Shown: positions 7,663-14,893, counted from the stretch's first letter. The stretch is 42,374 bases of DNA from Bacteroidales bacterium (GCA_024400495.1 JAKSMR010000022.1:1-42374); one strand, 5' to 3'. Translations and numbers: made by a program. The notes: generated from the letters alone by a model not told the origin.

Positions 7663-7694
7663 AAAACCGGAGCCAATCAAGGCCCCGGTTTTTT
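7663..7694. terminator. Bidirectional terminator between converging genes
   Basis: AAAACCGGAGCC and GGCCCCGGTTTT pair with one mismatch around AATCAA. T-runs stand on the + side and A-runs on the other, so it can serve both the small rightward gene and the leftward repressor, whose stop lies in the loop. Confidence 0.8.
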
Positions 7695-8069
7695 ATTGTC
7701 CGGATCATAGCCAGCTGCACGGAGCGCATCCGCAGCGGCCAGGATGGAATCTGCAAGCAGCATCCATCCATCCGGCTTTTTAACGATGCTGATGAGCATT
7801 GCCTTCAGCGCAGGATTGGCATTCTCCAGGGCACGGTCGATGATCTCCTCGTCTTCATCCGGTGGGATGAACATAATATCCGATTCGCCGGATAGATACA
7901 AAGGATTCACATTAAACATCCGGCATATTTTTTCTTGCATAATTTTTGATGGGATGTTCTGACCGTACTACCAGTTTGTGACTGATGATTTACCGACTCC
8001 AAGACGCTGCCCAAATTCCGTTTGCGTCAGTCCTTGCTCGTTTCGAATTGCTTTTATTCTGTTTTTCAA
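7677..8069 (-). CDS. XRE/CI-like repressor with TAG in the DNA-binding domain
   Basis: Read from a TTG start after AAGGAGG, the protein has 130 residues. Residues 1-60 are a textbook XRE domain: KNRIKAIRNEQGLTQTEF, then GVGKSSVTNW, TAG (codon 34, base 7968), YGQNIPSK. The TAG falls where relatives usually have Glu, Gln or similar before a conserved Gly two residues on (W-x-x-G). The C-terminal half is acidic then helical and could mediate dimerisation. It stands opposite the early operon with a divergent promoter pair between them, the position of a lysogeny master repressor. The first Met after the TAG (7940) would leave no DNA-binding domain. Confidence 0.85.
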
Positions 8070-8096
8070 AGTTCTTTCAACCTCCTTTCATTGTTC

Positions 8097-8125
8097 ATTA
8101 TAGTACCACTACCGAATTATGTCAA
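8097..8125 (-). promoter_or_regulatory. Repressor promoter (sigma-70 type)
   Basis: On the minus strand TTGACA is followed by 17 bases and TATAAT, a full consensus match. It lies about 30 bases upstream of the repressor start. Confidence 0.85.
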
Positions 8126-8129
8126 TAAA

Positions 8130-8208
8130 AAAGTAACAGCAACTATTATTTTTATATTGACATGTGACAGCCGCTATGCTATTATAGTAACAGCAAGTAG
8201 CACTTGCT
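8130..8208. promoter_or_regulatory. Candidate operator region between divergent promoters
   Basis: GTAACAGCAA occurs twice in the same direction, near 8132 and 8187. A perfect inverted repeat AGCAAGT-AGC-ACTTGCT covers 8192-8208, just downstream of the rightward -10 box. These are candidate sites for one or both XRE proteins. Confidence 0.5.
8157..8185 (+). promoter_or_regulatory. Early rightward promoter (sigma-70 type)
   Basis: TTGACA, then 17 bases, then TATTAT. It would start the early operon beginning at 8234 and faces the repressor promoter back to back. Confidence 0.85.
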
Positions 8209-8233
8209 GAAGCAACAGAAAGGAGTTGATCAC

Positions 8234-8404
8234 ATGAGCGATGCAACGAACCGCATCCCATTGGACAAGGCGAAGATCATGCAGATGTTCAGCGGCCTGC
8301 CGCATGACACCCAGATCGGCATTGCCGGTGCGCTGTTTATCTGCCTGTTTTCCGAAGGAAATGGAGGCGCTGTGAATGCAGAGATCGCCACTACTCCGGG
8401 CTGA
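8234..8404 (+). CDS. 56-residue hypothetical protein, first early gene
   Basis: AAAGGAGTTGATCAC places the ATG at 8234. The protein has a short polar N-terminus and a hydrophobic stretch (QIGIAGALFICLF) that could be a buried helix or a membrane segment. As the first gene after the early promoter it may act on the lysis-lysogeny decision, but I do not recognise its family. Confidence 0.6.
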   Translation: MSDATNRIPLDKAKIMQMFSGLPHDTQIGIAGALFICLFSEGNGGAVNAEIATTPG

Positions 8405-8663
8405 GCAGGTAGCGCAGATCTGCTGCGTGAGCCCACGCGTTGCCGCTGATCTGATGCAGCAGATGCCGCACATCAACATCGGCAGGAGTCAGCAGCGGCC
8501 GCGATGGGCTGTGTATGAGGATGACCTGTACGCGTTCCTGGACTCCAGGAAGGCAAGACCGGAAGCCGAACCACAGCCCAGAAAGCGCCGTAAGAAGGCC
8601 AACAATGTTGTCAATATGTCCGGGATGCTGGATGAGCACGGGCATATACCGCGCAGGAAATGA
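8376..8663 (+). CDS. Excisionase-like helix-turn-helix protein
   Basis: A 95-residue protein whose start overlaps the previous gene by 29 bases, with GGAGG upstream of the ATG. Residues 6-58 resemble the MerR/excisionase-type HTH_17 fold: LLRAEQVAQICCVSPRVAADLM, a wing with RWAVYEDDLYAFLDSRK. A basic C-terminal tail (RKRRKK) follows. It may be the recombination directionality factor or an early regulator. Confidence 0.6.
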   Translation: MQRSPLLRAEQVAQICCVSPRVAADLMQQMPHINIGRSQQRPRWAVYEDDLYAFLDSRKARPEAEPQPRKRRKKANNVVNMSGMLDEHGHIPRRK

Positions 8664-8677
8664 CAGGAGGAATCGAT

Positions 8678-8806
8678 ATGCTGCACTGGTTTAACTGGGA
8701 CCTGTTCACGGACCCTGAGGTGGTGGGCATGATCATTGCCGTAGCCGGCGCGGTCGGCCTGTGCTGGTGGATGGTCGCGCAGATCATTCACCTGATGATC
8801 GGTTAA
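8678..8806 (+). CDS. 42-residue single-pass membrane protein
   Basis: Too short for many gene finders but well supported: ACAGGAGGAATCGAT lies before the ATG and the gene ends in TAA ten bases before the next start. Residues 15-40 form one hydrophobic helix (VVGMIIAVAGAVGLCWWMV). The function is unknown. Confidence 0.6.
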   Translation: MLHWFNWDLFTDPEVVGMIIAVAGAVGLCWWMVAQIIHLMIG

Positions 8807-8815
8807 GGAGGAGCC

Positions 8816-9151
8816 ATGACAGACGAAGAAAAGCGGCTGAAGAGGAACGCTTATTACCGGGAATATTACCGTAACCACCGGGAGGAAGTGCTGGCAAAGC
8901 GCAGGGCCTACTACAACACGGAAAGCGGAAGGGCTGCCGTGCTGAAGGCCAACAAGCGTTATTGTGAAGCGCATCGTGAGCATATCAGAGAGATTTATAG
9001 AAAGGCGAACGCAAATTACTATCAGAAGGTCAAGAGCGACCCGGTGCTGCTGGAGCAGATGCGTGAGAAGCATAGGCAATACTACCACAAACGGAAGGAG
9101 GTGGAGAAGAGTGAACAGCATTCGCAAGTACCAGGGCTATACGATCCGTGA
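8816..9151 (+). CDS. Tyr/Arg/Lys-rich hypothetical protein
   Basis: A 111-residue, highly charged protein with spaced YYRxYYRxH and RRAYYN repeats at about 20-residue intervals. This pattern is seen in small, probably nucleic-acid-associated phage proteins. AAGGAGGAGCC precedes the ATG. The 3' end overlaps the next gene by 41 bases. Confidence 0.65.
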   Translation: MTDEEKRLKRNAYYREYYRNHREEVLAKRRAYYNTESGRAAVLKANKRYCEAHREHIREIYRKANANYYQKVKSDPVLLEQMREKHRQYYHKRKEVEKSEQHSQVPGLYDP

Positions 9152-9272
9152 ATCCTGGGTGACGCGGGCGGTGATCCGCATGCTTTACGGCAGGCCGGCG
9201 GCTCCTGTGATCAAGCCGCTGCATGTGATCGGCTATTATCCGGCAACGATGCCTGAAAAGCAAAAAAAATAA
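9111..9272 (+). CDS. 53-residue basic hypothetical protein
   Basis: Starts at a GTG that follows GGAGGTGGAGAAGA and ends in TAA. It overlaps the previous gene in another frame. The sequence is basic with no recognisable domain. The start choice rests on the strong ribosome site. Confidence 0.45.
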   Translation: MNSIRKYQGYTIRESWVTRAVIRMLYGRPAAPVIKPLHVIGYYPATMPEKQKK

Positions 9273-9392
9273 GCGAGGCTGCTTTCCCCAACAGCCGCGC
9301 TCAGTGACGAAATCCGGGATGAGATTTCATGACCATTATAGCACATTTTGAGAAAATGGCAAGTGGTGATAGCGCGTATAAGGGGAAAGGGC
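9273..9392 (+). other. Intergenic leader with two potential hairpins
   Basis: This 120-base gap in an otherwise overlapping operon holds an imperfect stem (GCGAGGCTG with CAGCCGCGC, about 9274-9301) and a second inverted repeat (GAAATC with GATTTC, about 9309-9329). There is no T-run, so neither is a clear terminator. They may form an attenuator or an mRNA-stability element. Confidence 0.35.
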
Positions 9393-9629
9393 ATGAGAAA
9401 CGGATTTGTTACATCGACGCAAGGGTGCGACAACGTGCAATGCCCATTTTTCGTTGCTCATTCCAACAATGAGATCCAATGCGAGGGCCTGACGGAGAAG
9501 AGCACCATCATCCTGCGTTACCGGAGAAACCAGGGCAAATAGCTCCAGATGCATACCTATTGTGAGCAGCGGTACACCTACTGTGAGATCTACAGGATGC
9601 TGATGGAAGCAAAGTATGAGGATGACTGA
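9393..9629 (+). CDS. Cys-rich small conserved phage protein, one in-frame TAG
   Basis: A 78-residue protein read through TAG at 9540 (codon 50). N-terminal CDNVQCPFFVAHSNNEIQCEG and C-terminal HTYCEQRYTYCEIYRML form two Cys clusters on either side of the TAG, the usual layout of a small four-Cys family in Clostridia phages. The family needs both halves, so the TAG must be translated. Confidence 0.75.
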
Positions 9630-9631
9630 GC

Positions 9632-10114
9632 ATGAGATATGTTCCGCTGTACACGGACATACTGGACATGATGCAGTTCATGAAGCCGATCCAGGTTGGC
9701 AACGTGATCTTGGCATTGAGGGAGTATGTGATGACCGGCAAGCGGGTGGCGCTGAAGACCCAGGGGGAGCAGATGGCCATCGACATGCTGATCAAACGCT
9801 ATGACGCGGATCAGAAGGCCTATGAGGATAAATGCGAGACGAACAAGCGGATCGCGGAGGAGAGATAGGCCAGAAAAGCCGCGAAAAAAGCAGAATCAGC
9901 ACGAACGTGCACGAACGTGGACGAACGTGCACGAACGTACACCAATATAAATAAAAATAAAATAAAAGAAAAAGAAATAAATAAAATTAATAAAAATAAT
10001 AACGCGTGCGCGGGCGCGGACGCGCAGGAAACGACCGGAACCAAATATGAAAGTGCCGCTGACATGATGCGGCGCTGGAATGAACTGACCGGAAGAAAGG
10101 ACGGAGAAGAATGA
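9632..10114 (+). CDS. DUF6291-like replication-region protein, one in-frame TAG
   Basis: A 160-residue protein with TAG at 9866 (codon 79). The N-terminus (RYVPLYTDILDMMQFM, then LREYVMTGKRV) resembles DUF6291/replisome-organiser-like proteins of Firmicutes phages. Behind the TAG the protein becomes a low-complexity linker encoded by a 10-bp repeat and an Asn/Lys/Ile-rich AT-only tract, then a short C-terminal helix (SAADMMRRWNELTGR). The coding sequence doubles as a candidate replication origin. Confidence 0.65.
9901..9940 (+). repeat. Four 10-bp iteron-like repeats
   Basis: ACGAACGTGC, ACGAACGTGG, ACGAACGTGC and ACGAACGTAC follow each other without gaps. Each GCACG-AA-CGTGC overlap is also a small inverted repeat. 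An AT-only stretch follows at once. Confidence 0.8.
9944..10003 (+). other. AT-rich tract, candidate DNA-unwinding element of the replication origin
   Basis: About 60 bases almost free of G and C in a genome of about 55% GC, directly behind the iteron-like repeats and within a replication-type gene. Iterons beside an unwinding element inside the initiator or helper gene are a common phage origin layout. Confidence 0.5.
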
Positions 10115-10254
10115 CCTGGGAAGTGATGTTCAAGCTGCTGATGCAGGCCATTGAAGATGCCGCGGCCTGTGAAGACGGGAACGGCGCGGTGATCTACCTG
10201 AATGGCTATGCCATTGCTCTGAGTGACGCGAAGGAAAAGGAGGGTGGCGAGTGA
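10111..10254 (+). CDS. 47-residue hypothetical protein
   Basis: Starts four bases before the previous stop ends (ATGA overlap) with GGAGAAGA upstream, and ends in TGA overlapping the next GTG. It is a helical, acidic small protein without a recognisable family. Position in the replication block is the only hint to its role. Confidence 0.5.
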   Translation: MTWEVMFKLLMQAIEDAAACEDGNGAVIYLNGYAIALSDAKEKEGGE

Positions 10255-10934
10255 TTAACGAGAAGATGGTGCTGCCGGTACCCTCCGCGACAGGAGCAGA
10301 CCGATTCCGCATCGCACCCAGCCTGACCATGGCACCGGCGAAGGGACAGCCGCAGAAGGACATGATGCAGCCGAAAATGCGGATCGGAACCTTTGACCCG
10401 ATGACGGTGAAGATCGGCAACGAGGTTATCGCCTATGTGGAGAGCCAGAATGTGCCGCTGAACAGCAACGAGATGAGCGCCTTTGAGATGGTCTATGCCC
10501 TGCATGCGAAAATGGTGGAATCGGATGTGATGGAGGAGCGGATGCGGAAGGCGGGCGTATGGCGCCGATACAGGCAGGCCATGGGGCTGATGGACAAGGT
10601 GCTGATGAAGCTGCTGCTGACCCTGCCGCTGAAGAGCCAGCGTCACATGGAGAATGTGCGCACCAGCTATGAGGTGCAGATTAAGCCGAAGCCGGTCATT
10701 GGCCGGACACACTGTGACCAGATCATCGCCATCAAGGATCTGGAGGTGCTGTGCCTGGCTGCCATGGACAGCCGCTGCCGGATGTGTATGAAAAGCGAGC
10801 GGGAAAGCAAAAACTGCGACATTCGGGGCATCCTGATGAACTACGCGCCCATGCACGAATGGGATACGGACAAAGGTGGATTGTGTGAATACGCCAATGC
10901 CAAAGTGGTCGGAAGGGACGGTGAACCTGTATGA
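10251..10934 (+). CDS. Conserved phage protein with C-terminal Cys cluster
   Basis: A 227-residue protein from a GTG start after AGGAGGGTGGC, coupled to the previous stop. The middle is helical (residues 70-130). The C-terminal 50 residues hold five cysteines (SRCRMCMKSERESKNCD, then GLCEYA), suggesting a metal-binding element. I recognise the type as common in Clostridia prophage replication regions but cannot name a function. Confidence 0.6.
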   Translation: MINEKMVLPVPSATGADRFRIAPSLTMAPAKGQPQKDMMQPKMRIGTFDPMTVKIGNEVIAYVESQNVPLNSNEMSAFEMVYALHAKMVESDVMEERMRKAGVWRRYRQAMGLMDKVLMKLLLTLPLKSQRHMENVRTSYEVQIKPKPVIGRTHCDQIIAIKDLEVLCLAAMDSRCRMCMKSERESKNCDIRGILMNYAPMHEWDTDKGGLCEYANAKVVGRDGEPV

Positions 10935-11326
10935 AGCCGCTGGAGCTGAAGCCGAGACGGAAAACGGGCAGGCCTACGAAGCCGAAGCCCATCACGAAGG
11001 AGCAGCGGGTGAAGGTGAACACCTGCGCGGAATGCGGGGCGAAATTCACGATCCCGCCAACGTATCTGGATTGGGCCTGGCGATACTATGACAGCAGGGT
11101 GATCTTCTGCAGCTACAAGTGCATGAGATCCTACGACGCGAAGCGGAAAGCGAAGGAGCGGGCTGCCATCCATGCGGATGATGCACGGATCGCCAGGAAC
11201 AAAAAGAACTATCTGGAGCGGAAAAAGAAGGCATCCTCCGCGGCAACTGCCGACAAGCCGCTGGACACCCGGTATCTGTATCTGGCATAGATGCTGGCAG
11301 CTGCGGAGGCGCGGCGATGCGAGTGA
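10931..11326 (+). CDS. Zinc-finger-like basic protein, one in-frame TAG near the end
   Basis: A 131-residue protein. Basic N-terminus; residues 31-66 contain CAECGAKF and CSYKCMRSY, a CxxC-CxxxC treble-clef-like zinc finger; a long basic helix follows. TAG at 11288 (codon 120) would be a stop in the standard code. If it is read, the protein gains 11 residues and ends in TGA inside the start of rusA. This is the least certain of the recoded genes because both endings are plausible. Confidence 0.6.
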
Positions 11327-11757
11327 CATTCTTCATTCCCGGCAGGCCCATCGGCAAAGGGCGGCCGAGGCTGGTATCCAGCAGGCATGTGATCACGCCG
11401 CAGCGGACCAGAGAGTATGAGACCTATGTGAAGCGCATTGTGCACTATGCCATGCAGGGCCATGAGCCGGCAGCGCAGGATGTGCCGGTGGGCGTGACGC
11501 TGATCGCACGGTATCCGGTGCCTAAAAGCGCCAGCAAGGCGCTGCGGATCCGGCTGCTGGACCGGGGCTGGTATGTATGCATGCCTGACCTGGACAACAT
11601 CCTGAAGGCTGTGCTGGACGGGATGCGATAGTGCTGGAACGATGACCGGCAGGCCTGCCTGCTGCATGCGGAAAAGATCTATGCGGAGGATGATGATCAG
11701 GTTGGGTGCATGGTGACTGTGGAGAATCTGGATGACAGGAGGGGCGAAACGAAATGA
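11317..11757 (+). CDS. rusA: RusA-type Holliday-junction resolvase, one in-frame TAG
   Basis: A 146-residue protein. The N-terminus FFIPGRPIGKGRPR is the RusA-type beta hairpin. PDLDNILKAVLDGM carries the catalytic acidic residues. TAG at 11629 (codon 105) sits directly after DGMR, and the frame continues WNDDRQACLLHAEKIY, matching the rest of the fold, where further Asp residues act. The TAG therefore interrupts the active-site region. It resolves branched DNA before packaging or during replication. The ATG overlaps the previous gene, and the end couples to the next start (ATGA). Confidence 0.9.
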
Positions 11758-11957
11758 ATGAGAGCAGGATCGCGCCCATGAGCGCGGAGGAGCTGGTGAA
11801 AGCGGGGCGACGGTGCGCAGCAGGACTGTGTGAGCGCTGCGCATTCAAGGCTCTGGATGAGGACAGCTGCTACAACGCGCTGAAGATCGCGCTGGCTGAC
11901 AAGCTGGAGAAAATCCATGAAAGGCTGACCAAACTGTTGGATGAGGAGCGTGATTGA
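11754..11957 (+). CDS. 67-residue Cys-containing hypothetical protein
   Basis: Translationally coupled to rusA by an ATGA overlap with AGGAGGGGC upstream. The middle has CAAGLCERCAF and DSCYNAL, four cysteines that may bind a metal, followed by a helical C-terminus. No named family. Confidence 0.55.
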   Translation: MNESRIAPMSAEELVKAGRRCAAGLCERCAFKALDEDSCYNALKIALADKLEKIHERLTKLLDEERD

Positions 11958-11958
11958 C

Positions 11959-12063
11959 ATGACATTGAGTGAGTATCAGGAGCTGGCGGCCGGACCAAAG
12001 CGCAACAGTAAAGAAAGGAATAAGTTATATGGAACTTACATCGCAGGAGCGCATGCCAATTGA
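11959..12063 (+). pseudogene. Possible truncated MazG-like gene start
   Basis: The 34-codon frame begins MTLSEYQELA, which is how many MazG-like phage pyrophosphohydrolases begin, but from residue 11 nothing MazG-like follows and it stops at TGA. The composition changes at that point to AT-rich sequence. The best reading is the 5' remnant of a gene cut by inserted DNA. It is too short to be certain. Confidence 0.35.
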
Positions 12064-12325
12064 TATTGTTCCACTTCCAGAGCAGAAGCCAAAGAAGTAC
12101 AACACGCTTGAAGATTGGTTTGCCGCTGAAGATGTGCCGGATGCAAAGAAATACAAGATGATTTGGACAATCAAAGATTTTATAACTTTCAACGGCATAA
12201 CCAAGATGGATTTGTGTGCGGCGCTTAAATGGCTTGCAGAAAATACGCTGCATGAGGAACCCGTAGAGAAGGAATCTACAAAGATTCTTAAATTCAAGTC
12301 CGGAAGTAAGGAGAATAATGTGTGA
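12029..12325 (+). CDS. 98-residue hypothetical protein in an AT-rich insert
   Basis: Starts at an ATG after AAAGGAATAAG. The sequence is Lys- and Trp-containing (YNTLEDWFAAEDVPDAKKYK) with no domain I recognise. Its composition differs from the GC-rich genes on both sides, in line with recent acquisition. The stop overlaps the next ATG. Confidence 0.55.
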   Translation: MELTSQERMPIDIVPLPEQKPKKYNTLEDWFAAEDVPDAKKYKMIWTIKDFITFNGITKMDLCAALKWLAENTLHEEPVEKESTKILKFKSGSKENNV

Positions 12326-12543
12326 TGACAAAAACTGAATATTACTGTGACGCTTGCGGAATGAAAATCGAACAGAAAGACATGTTCAAATTGTAGTTAA
12401 AGAAAACGACCAGTGATACTGAATATTATTGCGATTTGTGCGAAGGGTGCCGTCATGGTGTAGAAACCTATCTCCGTGGAAAGCGTCAGAAAAAAATAAT
12501 GCGTTAGATTGGGGGGATGTGTGATGACCAGACATTTTTGTGA
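12325..12543 (+). CDS. Cys-rich small protein, two in-frame TAG codons
   Basis: A 72-residue protein. YYCDACGMKI and EYYCDLCEGCRHGV give two zinc-knuckle-like pairs separated by TAG at 12394 (codon 24). A second TAG at 12505 (codon 61) precedes the next ribosome site; if read, the frame ends in TGA inside the next gene. The first TAG must be translated to obtain both Cys pairs. The next gene has a similar Cys layout, so the two may be paralogues. Confidence 0.6.
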
Positions 12544-12802
12544 TCATTGCGGCAAGGAGCTGCACAGCGGGGATGAACGGAACCGGTTTGTGATCCGCTT
12601 CCGTTATTCGCCAAATAGCCCCATTGGCACGGATCAGATCGAAGGCTGCCTGTGCCCGGAGTGCACGGTGACCGTCATCAACCGCATTGACGCGGACGCC
12701 ATTGAGAATCATCAGAAGCGGCAGAAGACGCTGGAGCAGCGCCGGAAGGACGCGGAGGAGCGCAGGAAGCGCATGATGGATAGCAAGGGGTGCTGCGGAT
12801 GA
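12524..12802 (+). CDS. Zinc-finger-like small protein
   Basis: A 92-residue protein starting at the ATG after GGGGGGATGTGTG. FCDHCGKEL and LCPECTVTV form a CxxC-CxxC zinc ribbon over residues 5-50. A long charged helix (residues 60-85) and a CCG end follow. It resembles the preceding gene product. Probably a nucleic-acid-binding accessory protein. Confidence 0.65.
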   Translation: MTRHFCDHCGKELHSGDERNRFVIRFRYSPNSPIGTDQIEGCLCPECTVTVINRIDADAIENHQKRQKTLEQRRKDAEERRKRMMDSKGCCG

Positions 12803-13053
12803 GTGCACCGAATTGCTACAGCCAGGAGGAGACCCTGATCATGCGCATCATCGGTCACCGGCTGCGGAAAAGGATGCACAACCAGGTGCTGACCATGGAT
12901 GATGTGGCAGAGAAAATGAAGATCAAAAAGAGCACGGTGGATCACTATTTCTGCGGGGGCAATATCCCGCTGCCACGTTTTCTGCAGCTTTGCGAGATTT
13001 TGAATATCAGCCCGAATTATGTTTTGACCGGGAGGGACGAATGGTGCGAGTGA
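12799..13053 (+). CDS. Small XRE-type helix-turn-helix protein
   Basis: An 84-residue protein, coupled by ATGA to the gene before. Residues 17-70 carry the HTH (LTMDDVAEKMKIKKSTVDHYFCGG, shortened from a longer helix) and an ending FLQLCEILNISPNYVL typical of XRE domains. No effector domain is present, so it is a compact regulator of middle or late genes. Confidence 0.75.
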   Translation: MSAPNCYSQEETLIMRIIGHRLRKRMHNQVLTMDDVAEKMKIKKSTVDHYFCGGNIPLPRFLQLCEILNISPNYVLTGRDEWCE

Positions 13054-13625
13054 CCGAACCCATGAGAAACATCCATGTGTATGGATTATCCGATTCTGTG
13101 CGGGCCAGCAAATACCCCATGGTCACTGATATCAATATGCCGGATGAAACGGTGACTGACAGAGTGCGGAAATTGGCCTGCGCAGATCCTGGCAGCGGGC
13201 ATGACCAATTCCTGACAGGCATCGTGGTGCAGTTTGACCTGACATTCAGCGTCAAGGCCTGGGTTGAGGCAGAGCGTTATCATTTCCTGGATTTCGTCAG
13301 CAGCCAGAGCACGATGCACCGGATCACCCAATTTGATATTGGTGCCCAGTGCAATGAGTGGGTGGATGAGCGTGTGATCTATGTTGTGCGGGAGATGGTG
13401 GAAAAATACAACGCTGATCCGAGCCATGAAAATTATTTAAGGGTGCTGTACAACGTGCCGGTGGGATTCCAGCTGACGGCGCGGATGACAACCAATTACC
13501 GGCAGCTGAAGACCATTTATGCCCAGAGGAAGGGCCACAGGCTGCCGGAATGGCGGGCTTTCTGCCATCAGCTGAATGAGCTGCCGTACAGTGAATTTAT
13601 TACGAGAGGGATGAGTGAGGAATGA
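13041..13625 (+). CDS. Conserved phage protein, possibly ThyX-like
   Basis: A 194-residue protein. The ATG at 13041 follows GGGAGGGACG. FVSSQSTMHRI and, later, TTNYRQLKTIYAQRKGHRLPEW recall the Ser- and Arg-rich dUMP-binding and the N-x-x-x-L...R...H...EWR elements of flavin-dependent thymidylate synthase. The canonical RHRxxS signature is not clear, however. It is conserved in Clostridia phages, and a nucleotide-metabolism role would suit the neighbours. The assignment is tentative. Confidence 0.55.
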   Translation: MVRVTEPMRNIHVYGLSDSVRASKYPMVTDINMPDETVTDRVRKLACADPGSGHDQFLTGIVVQFDLTFSVKAWVEAERYHFLDFVSSQSTMHRITQFDIGAQCNEWVDERVIYVVREMVEKYNADPSHENYLRVLYNVPVGFQLTARMTTNYRQLKTIYAQRKGHRLPEWRAFCHQLNELPYSEFITRGMSEE

Positions 13626-13807
13626 ATATTGCCATGTTTGCTGTTGGTGTGTGCGTAGGTGTTACGACCATGCTGCTGCTGGAGCGGATCAAAGAGGAGC
13701 GCATGAAGCGCATGTTTGCGCGGATGGTCGCTGACGGTAGCATCAAAAATTTCCGGAAGTATGTGGCTGAGATGGAGGAACAGGCTATGAAGGAGGGTGA
13801 CGAATAA
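13622..13807 (+). CDS. 61-residue single-pass membrane protein with charged tail
   Basis: The N-terminal hydrophobic helix (NIAMFAVGVCVGVTTMLLL) is followed by a strongly charged helix. ATGA coupling to the previous gene and TAATG coupling to the next place it firmly in the operon. The function is unknown. Confidence 0.6.
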   Translation: MNIAMFAVGVCVGVTTMLLLERIKEERMKRMFARMVADGSIKNFRKYVAEMEEQAMKEGDE

Positions 13808-14253
13808 TGCTGACGGATGCGTAGGTCAAGCACTATCTGGCACAGATGCGAATCTGTCTTGAAAAGCAGTATGAGTTCGATTGCGTGAGCGAAACTGCAA
13901 ATAATCTGATCGAATCGCTGCAGATCGCGGAGGGCCATTTCTATGGAGCAGCTGAAGGAGGATGGCGCTATCGCAGCGTGTTCTGCCCGGACGATGATAT
14001 GATGCCGTATGAGCATCTGGAAATTGTTGGTGACCTGGAAGACAAGGCATATAACGCCGGGAACAAAGATGATCATAACACGGCAAAGATGACCATGAGC
14101 CATGATGAGATCAACGTGATCAACTTGGCACTGACGATGTACAAAAGTATCCTGATGCAGGTGCACAAGTAGAGAATTAAAGAATAGCTGGCGAACACCA
14201 TCAAAGCATTTGCTGAAGGATTGAAGAAGGAGAATGACGATGAACAGGCTTGA
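13807..14253 (+). CDS. 148-residue hypothetical protein, three in-frame TAG codons
   Basis: TAG at 13822 (codon 6), 14170 and 14185 interrupt one frame that runs to TGA inside the ssb start. The N-terminus becomes MLTDAQVKHYLAQM and the C-terminus gains a Lys-rich helix (LANTIKAFAEGLKK). The middle has a Trp/Tyr/Asp-rich stretch (GGWRYRSVFCPDDDM). Under the standard code it would be a headless fragment starting at an internal ATG without a ribosome site. No family is recognised. Confidence 0.65.
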
Positions 14254-14671
14254 GATCATTGGCCGGCTGACCCGTGACCCGCAGATGCGGGCGGTGAACA
14301 CAGCCAATGGCCCGGTGAATGTGTGCGATATCGATATTGCGGTGACCAACCGGCGGGACAAGGATCATCCCTGGTATTTCCGCTGCAGCTGCTGGCGCGG
14401 GCTGGCCGATGTGGCGAGCAAATACCTGGCTAAGGGATTGCCGGTGTATGTGAGCGGCGCGGTGAGTGCGCGGATGTATCAGGCCAATGACGGCAGCCAG
14501 CGCATCACCATGGAGATCCAGAACGTGGAGACGCTGGAGCTGATCGCCAGCCGCGGAGATGCGGATGACCGGGCGTATGTTGGCCAGAGTGCGGAGGATC
14601 ATCCAGCGGAGGCGCCGGCTGCGCAGAACACCGGTTTCACCAACGTGGTGGATGATGATCTGCCGTTTTGA
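14240..14671 (+). CDS. ssb: Single-stranded DNA-binding protein
   Basis: A 143-residue SSB. N-terminal NRLEIIGRLTRDPQMR and the OB-fold strands WYFRCSCWRGLADVASKYLAKG are typical, and the C-terminus ends DDDLPF, the acidic tip that recruits partner proteins. The ATG at 14240 is preferred over 14234 because of spacing from AAGGAG. It coats ssDNA during replication and recombination and lies next to rusA-type functions. Confidence 0.93.
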   Translation: MNRLEIIGRLTRDPQMRAVNTANGPVNVCDIDIAVTNRRDKDHPWYFRCSCWRGLADVASKYLAKGLPVYVSGAVSARMYQANDGSQRITMEIQNVETLELIASRGDADDRAYVGQSAEDHPAEAPAAQNTGFTNVVDDDLPF

Positions 14672-14685
14672 TGCGAGGTGATATG

Positions 14686-14889
14686 ATGAATTGGGTTAGT
14701 GTTCGTGATTCTGTACCGGACAACGAGCGTCAGGTGCTGGTACTCAAGAGGCTCAAAAGCGGAAAATACTCTGTCGGCCTTGGGTATTATTCAGCGGATT
14801 TTAAGAACAAATTCAACGGAGGATGGGTATGTTCCGGATCAACACCGGTAGCCTATTGGTGTGAGATTCCTGATATGCCGGAGGAATAA
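14686..14889 (+). CDS. DUF551-family small protein
   Basis: A 67-residue protein starting NWVSVRDSVPDNERQVLV, ending near WCEIPDMP. This is the W-v-S-v-x-d-x-x-P start and VtYWxpiP-like end of the DUF551 family, common in phage early regions and of unknown function. GAGGTGAT lies upstream of tandem ATGs at 14683 and 14686. Confidence 0.75.
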   Translation: MNWVSVRDSVPDNERQVLVLKRLKSGKYSVGLGYYSADFKNKFNGGWVCSGSTPVAYWCEIPDMPEE

Positions 14890-14893
14890 TAGG

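Noticed and set aside
9901-9940. A CRISPR array
   Set aside because: The repeats are 10 bp, directly adjacent and without spacers.
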